A stretch of DNA of 55,057 bases from Haliea sp. (lineage in GTDB: Bacteria; Pseudomonadota; Gammaproteobacteria; Pseudomonadales; Halieaceae): NCBI GenBank assembly GCA_002862465.1, contig PKDD01000049.1:1-55057 (forward strand). Direction: 5' to 3'. Shown one piece after another: positions 54,036 through 55,057 of this stretch. The notes below the pieces were generated by a model. The model was not told where the DNA came from and did no database searches. It saw only the letters and a list, made by a program, of their open reading frames with translations. A program made the position numbers and the translations under genes. How positions within the stretch are numbered: the first letter of the stretch is position 1; every line of letters starts with the position of its first letter.

Positions 54036-54821
54036 TTACATTGCGGCGAAAATGCTGGGGATGTTCGGCTGATTATTGCTGCTGCCAAGGCCGCCATCAA
54101 TGACGATTTCGGTGCCGGTAATATAGCTGGACGCAGGGGAGAGCAGGAATACAATGAGTTGAGCAACCTCTTCAGCTGTTCCTGGGCGCGCCAGGGGAAT
54201 ACGCTCTAACCAGTTGTCGTGAATTGCATCAACAGAGCCAGCTGCTGCGGTGAGCGGCGTTGCAATATACCCTGGGCATACAGCGGTTGCTCGAATATTT
54301 TCTTGCGCATGATCGAGAGCAAGCGTTCGGGTAAGGTTGATCACACCGGCCTTGGCGGCGTTGTATGCTGCAAAGCCATAATCTGCGCGCATGCCGCTGA
54401 GAGAGGCAATGTTTACGATTGTCCCTCCATCGCGCCTGCGCAGGAGCGGGATAGCGGCTCGACAGGCGTTGAACACGCCGTGTAAGTCAACGCTGATGAC
54501 CTTGTGCCATTCCTCCGTTGGCATGTCCGCGACGGTGCCCAAGCTACCAATTCCAGCGCTGTTTACGGCGCCGTCGAGGCCGCCAAATATTTTCTCCGCC
54601 GCCTCGCAGGCGGCCTCAAGCTGAGCTAATTGCGTCACGTCGGCCTTTACGTACCGCAGTTGTTGTGGATATTGTGCAACGAGCGCCTCGCCATCCTGAT
54701 CATTGATATCTGCTATAACTGCGCAACCGTTATGTTCTGCAAGATAGTGCACTACCGCGGCGCCGATACCGGAAGCGCCTCCTGTGACGAGGTAAACCTT
54801 CTCGCTAAAATCGATATCCAT
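54036..54821 (-). CDS. Short-chain dehydrogenase/reductase (FabG-like)
   Basis: 261 residues. Cofactor motif TGGASGIG (13-20), with D38 of ADIN suggesting NAD preference. Catalytic S140, Y153 and K157 (YNAAK), closing IVIDGGL. Classical SDR, oxidises or reduces a hydroxyl/keto group, likely on the cluster's substrate. It converges with the TonB receptor and follows the amidohydrolase 28 bases upstream, so both may share a transcript. Confidence 0.9.
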   Translation of the reverse strand: MDIDFSEKVYLVTGGASGIGAAVVHYLAEHNGCAVIADINDQDGEALVAQYPQQLRYVKADVTQLAQLEAACEAAEKIFGGLDGAVNSAGIGSLGTVADMPTEEWHKVISVDLHGVFNACRAAIPLLRRRDGGTIVNIASLSGMRADYGFAAYNAAKAGVINLTRTLALDHAQENIRATAVCPGYIATPLTAAAGSVDAIHDNWLERIPLARPGTAEEVAQLIVFLLSPASSYITGTEIVIDGGLGSSNNQPNIPSIFAAM

Positions 54822-54849
54822 GCTTGTTCAGAGCCTCCCCATGTCAGTT

Positions 54850-55057
54850 TTACGCCTGTTTCCGGTTAGCCGGTTGCTTGATAGCGCTGATATCAGGTCC
54901 GATCCGAGCCGCAGTCTTTTCCATCAACGCCAGGTCAAAACCAAATACGTCGATAGCAGTGTTGCCAAGTATATTTCGAATTTCATCTTCTTCTACATCA
55001 TGAAACGTTTCACGCAGTTTGTTCTCGGTGTCCGGCCACGTTCCTTCCATATGCGGG
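54850..55057 (-). CDS. Amidohydrolase family 2 protein, C-terminal part (cut by window edge)
   Basis: Only the last ~68 residues are in the window; the gene continues past 55057. The visible text (PHMEGTWPDTENKLRETF and EEDEIRNILGNTAIDVFGFD) matches the end of amidohydrolase-2/LigW-type proteins, with the S/D-Y-PH-GTWP motif and the NILGxNA helix. These metal enzymes decarboxylate or hydrolyse aromatic and cyclic compounds. It precedes the SDR by 28 bases on the same strand. Confidence 0.85.
   Translation of the reverse strand, partial: PHMEGTWPDTENKLRETFHDVEEDEIRNILGNTAIDVFGFDLALMEKTAARIGPDISAIKQPANRKQA

Noticed and set aside
1-55057. CRISPR arrays, tRNA or rRNA genes, insertion sequences
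   Set aside because: I saw no regular repeat arrays, no tRNA-like or rRNA-like sequences, and no transposase genes anywhere in the window.

Overview
The window is about 55 kb of bacterial chromosome, read here as a marine gammaproteobacterium of the Cellvibrionales type (Halieaceae/OM60 or Spongiibacteraceae-like). That placement is an inference. It rests on the gene repertoire (MscL, GltBD, an OprI/Lpp-like lipoprotein with ErfK-type transpeptidase, several P450s, a large TonB-dependent receptor, cryptochrome-DASH plus FeS photolyase) and on moderate GC; no rRNA or other marker gene is present. I saw no tRNA, rRNA, CRISPR array or intact mobile element.

Layout. 0-5 kb: AraC regulator, a tiny membrane peptide, a membrane-anchored haloalkane-dehalogenase-like hydrolase and a GC-richer secreted GH18-like protein. 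5-10 kb: mscL, a zinc-type dehydrogenase, a SgcJ-like protein, a ThDP enzyme and a VOC protein. 10-14 kb: a minus-strand P450 / membrane-anchored GST / GST group and a small unknown gene with overlapping palindromes upstream. 14-17 kb: two exported serine esterases. 17-22 kb: an RND pump with adaptor and a 3D-domain lipoprotein. 22-28 kb: a tightly coupled, AT-rich minus-strand operon encoding a BCCT-like transporter, a GMC flavoprotein, cryptochrome-DASH and an FeS photolyase. 28-32.5 kb: an OmpA-like protein with partner, an MtfA-like peptidase, then a Fur-box-preceded trio ending in an AP2-domain protein. 32.5-38.5 kb: gltB-gltD. 39-43 kb: a P450 and a cell-envelope group (ErfK-type L,D-transpeptidase, Lpp-like lipoprotein, second L,D-transpeptidase), then an SGNH hydrolase.

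43-55 kb is the most distinctive part: a P450, a TetR regulator, an unrecognised 417-residue protein, an LLM flavin oxidoreductase, and a coupled operon SnoaL-like / CYP51 / His-type ferredoxin / 3beta-HSD-like SDR / MaoC-like, followed by a TonB-dependent receptor, an SDR and the end of an amidohydrolase. The CYP51 carries both family signatures, and its neighbours are the kinds of enzymes used on sterols or triterpenoids. A near-identical 16-bp palindrome lies in the tetR promoter and in the LLM/SnoaL divergent promoter, so the TetR protein probably controls the cluster.

Taken together the genes suggest uptake and oxidative processing of hydrophobic terpenoid or steroid-like compounds (four P450s, GSTs, esterases, dehydrogenases, RND efflux, receptor), embedded among ordinary housekeeping genes.
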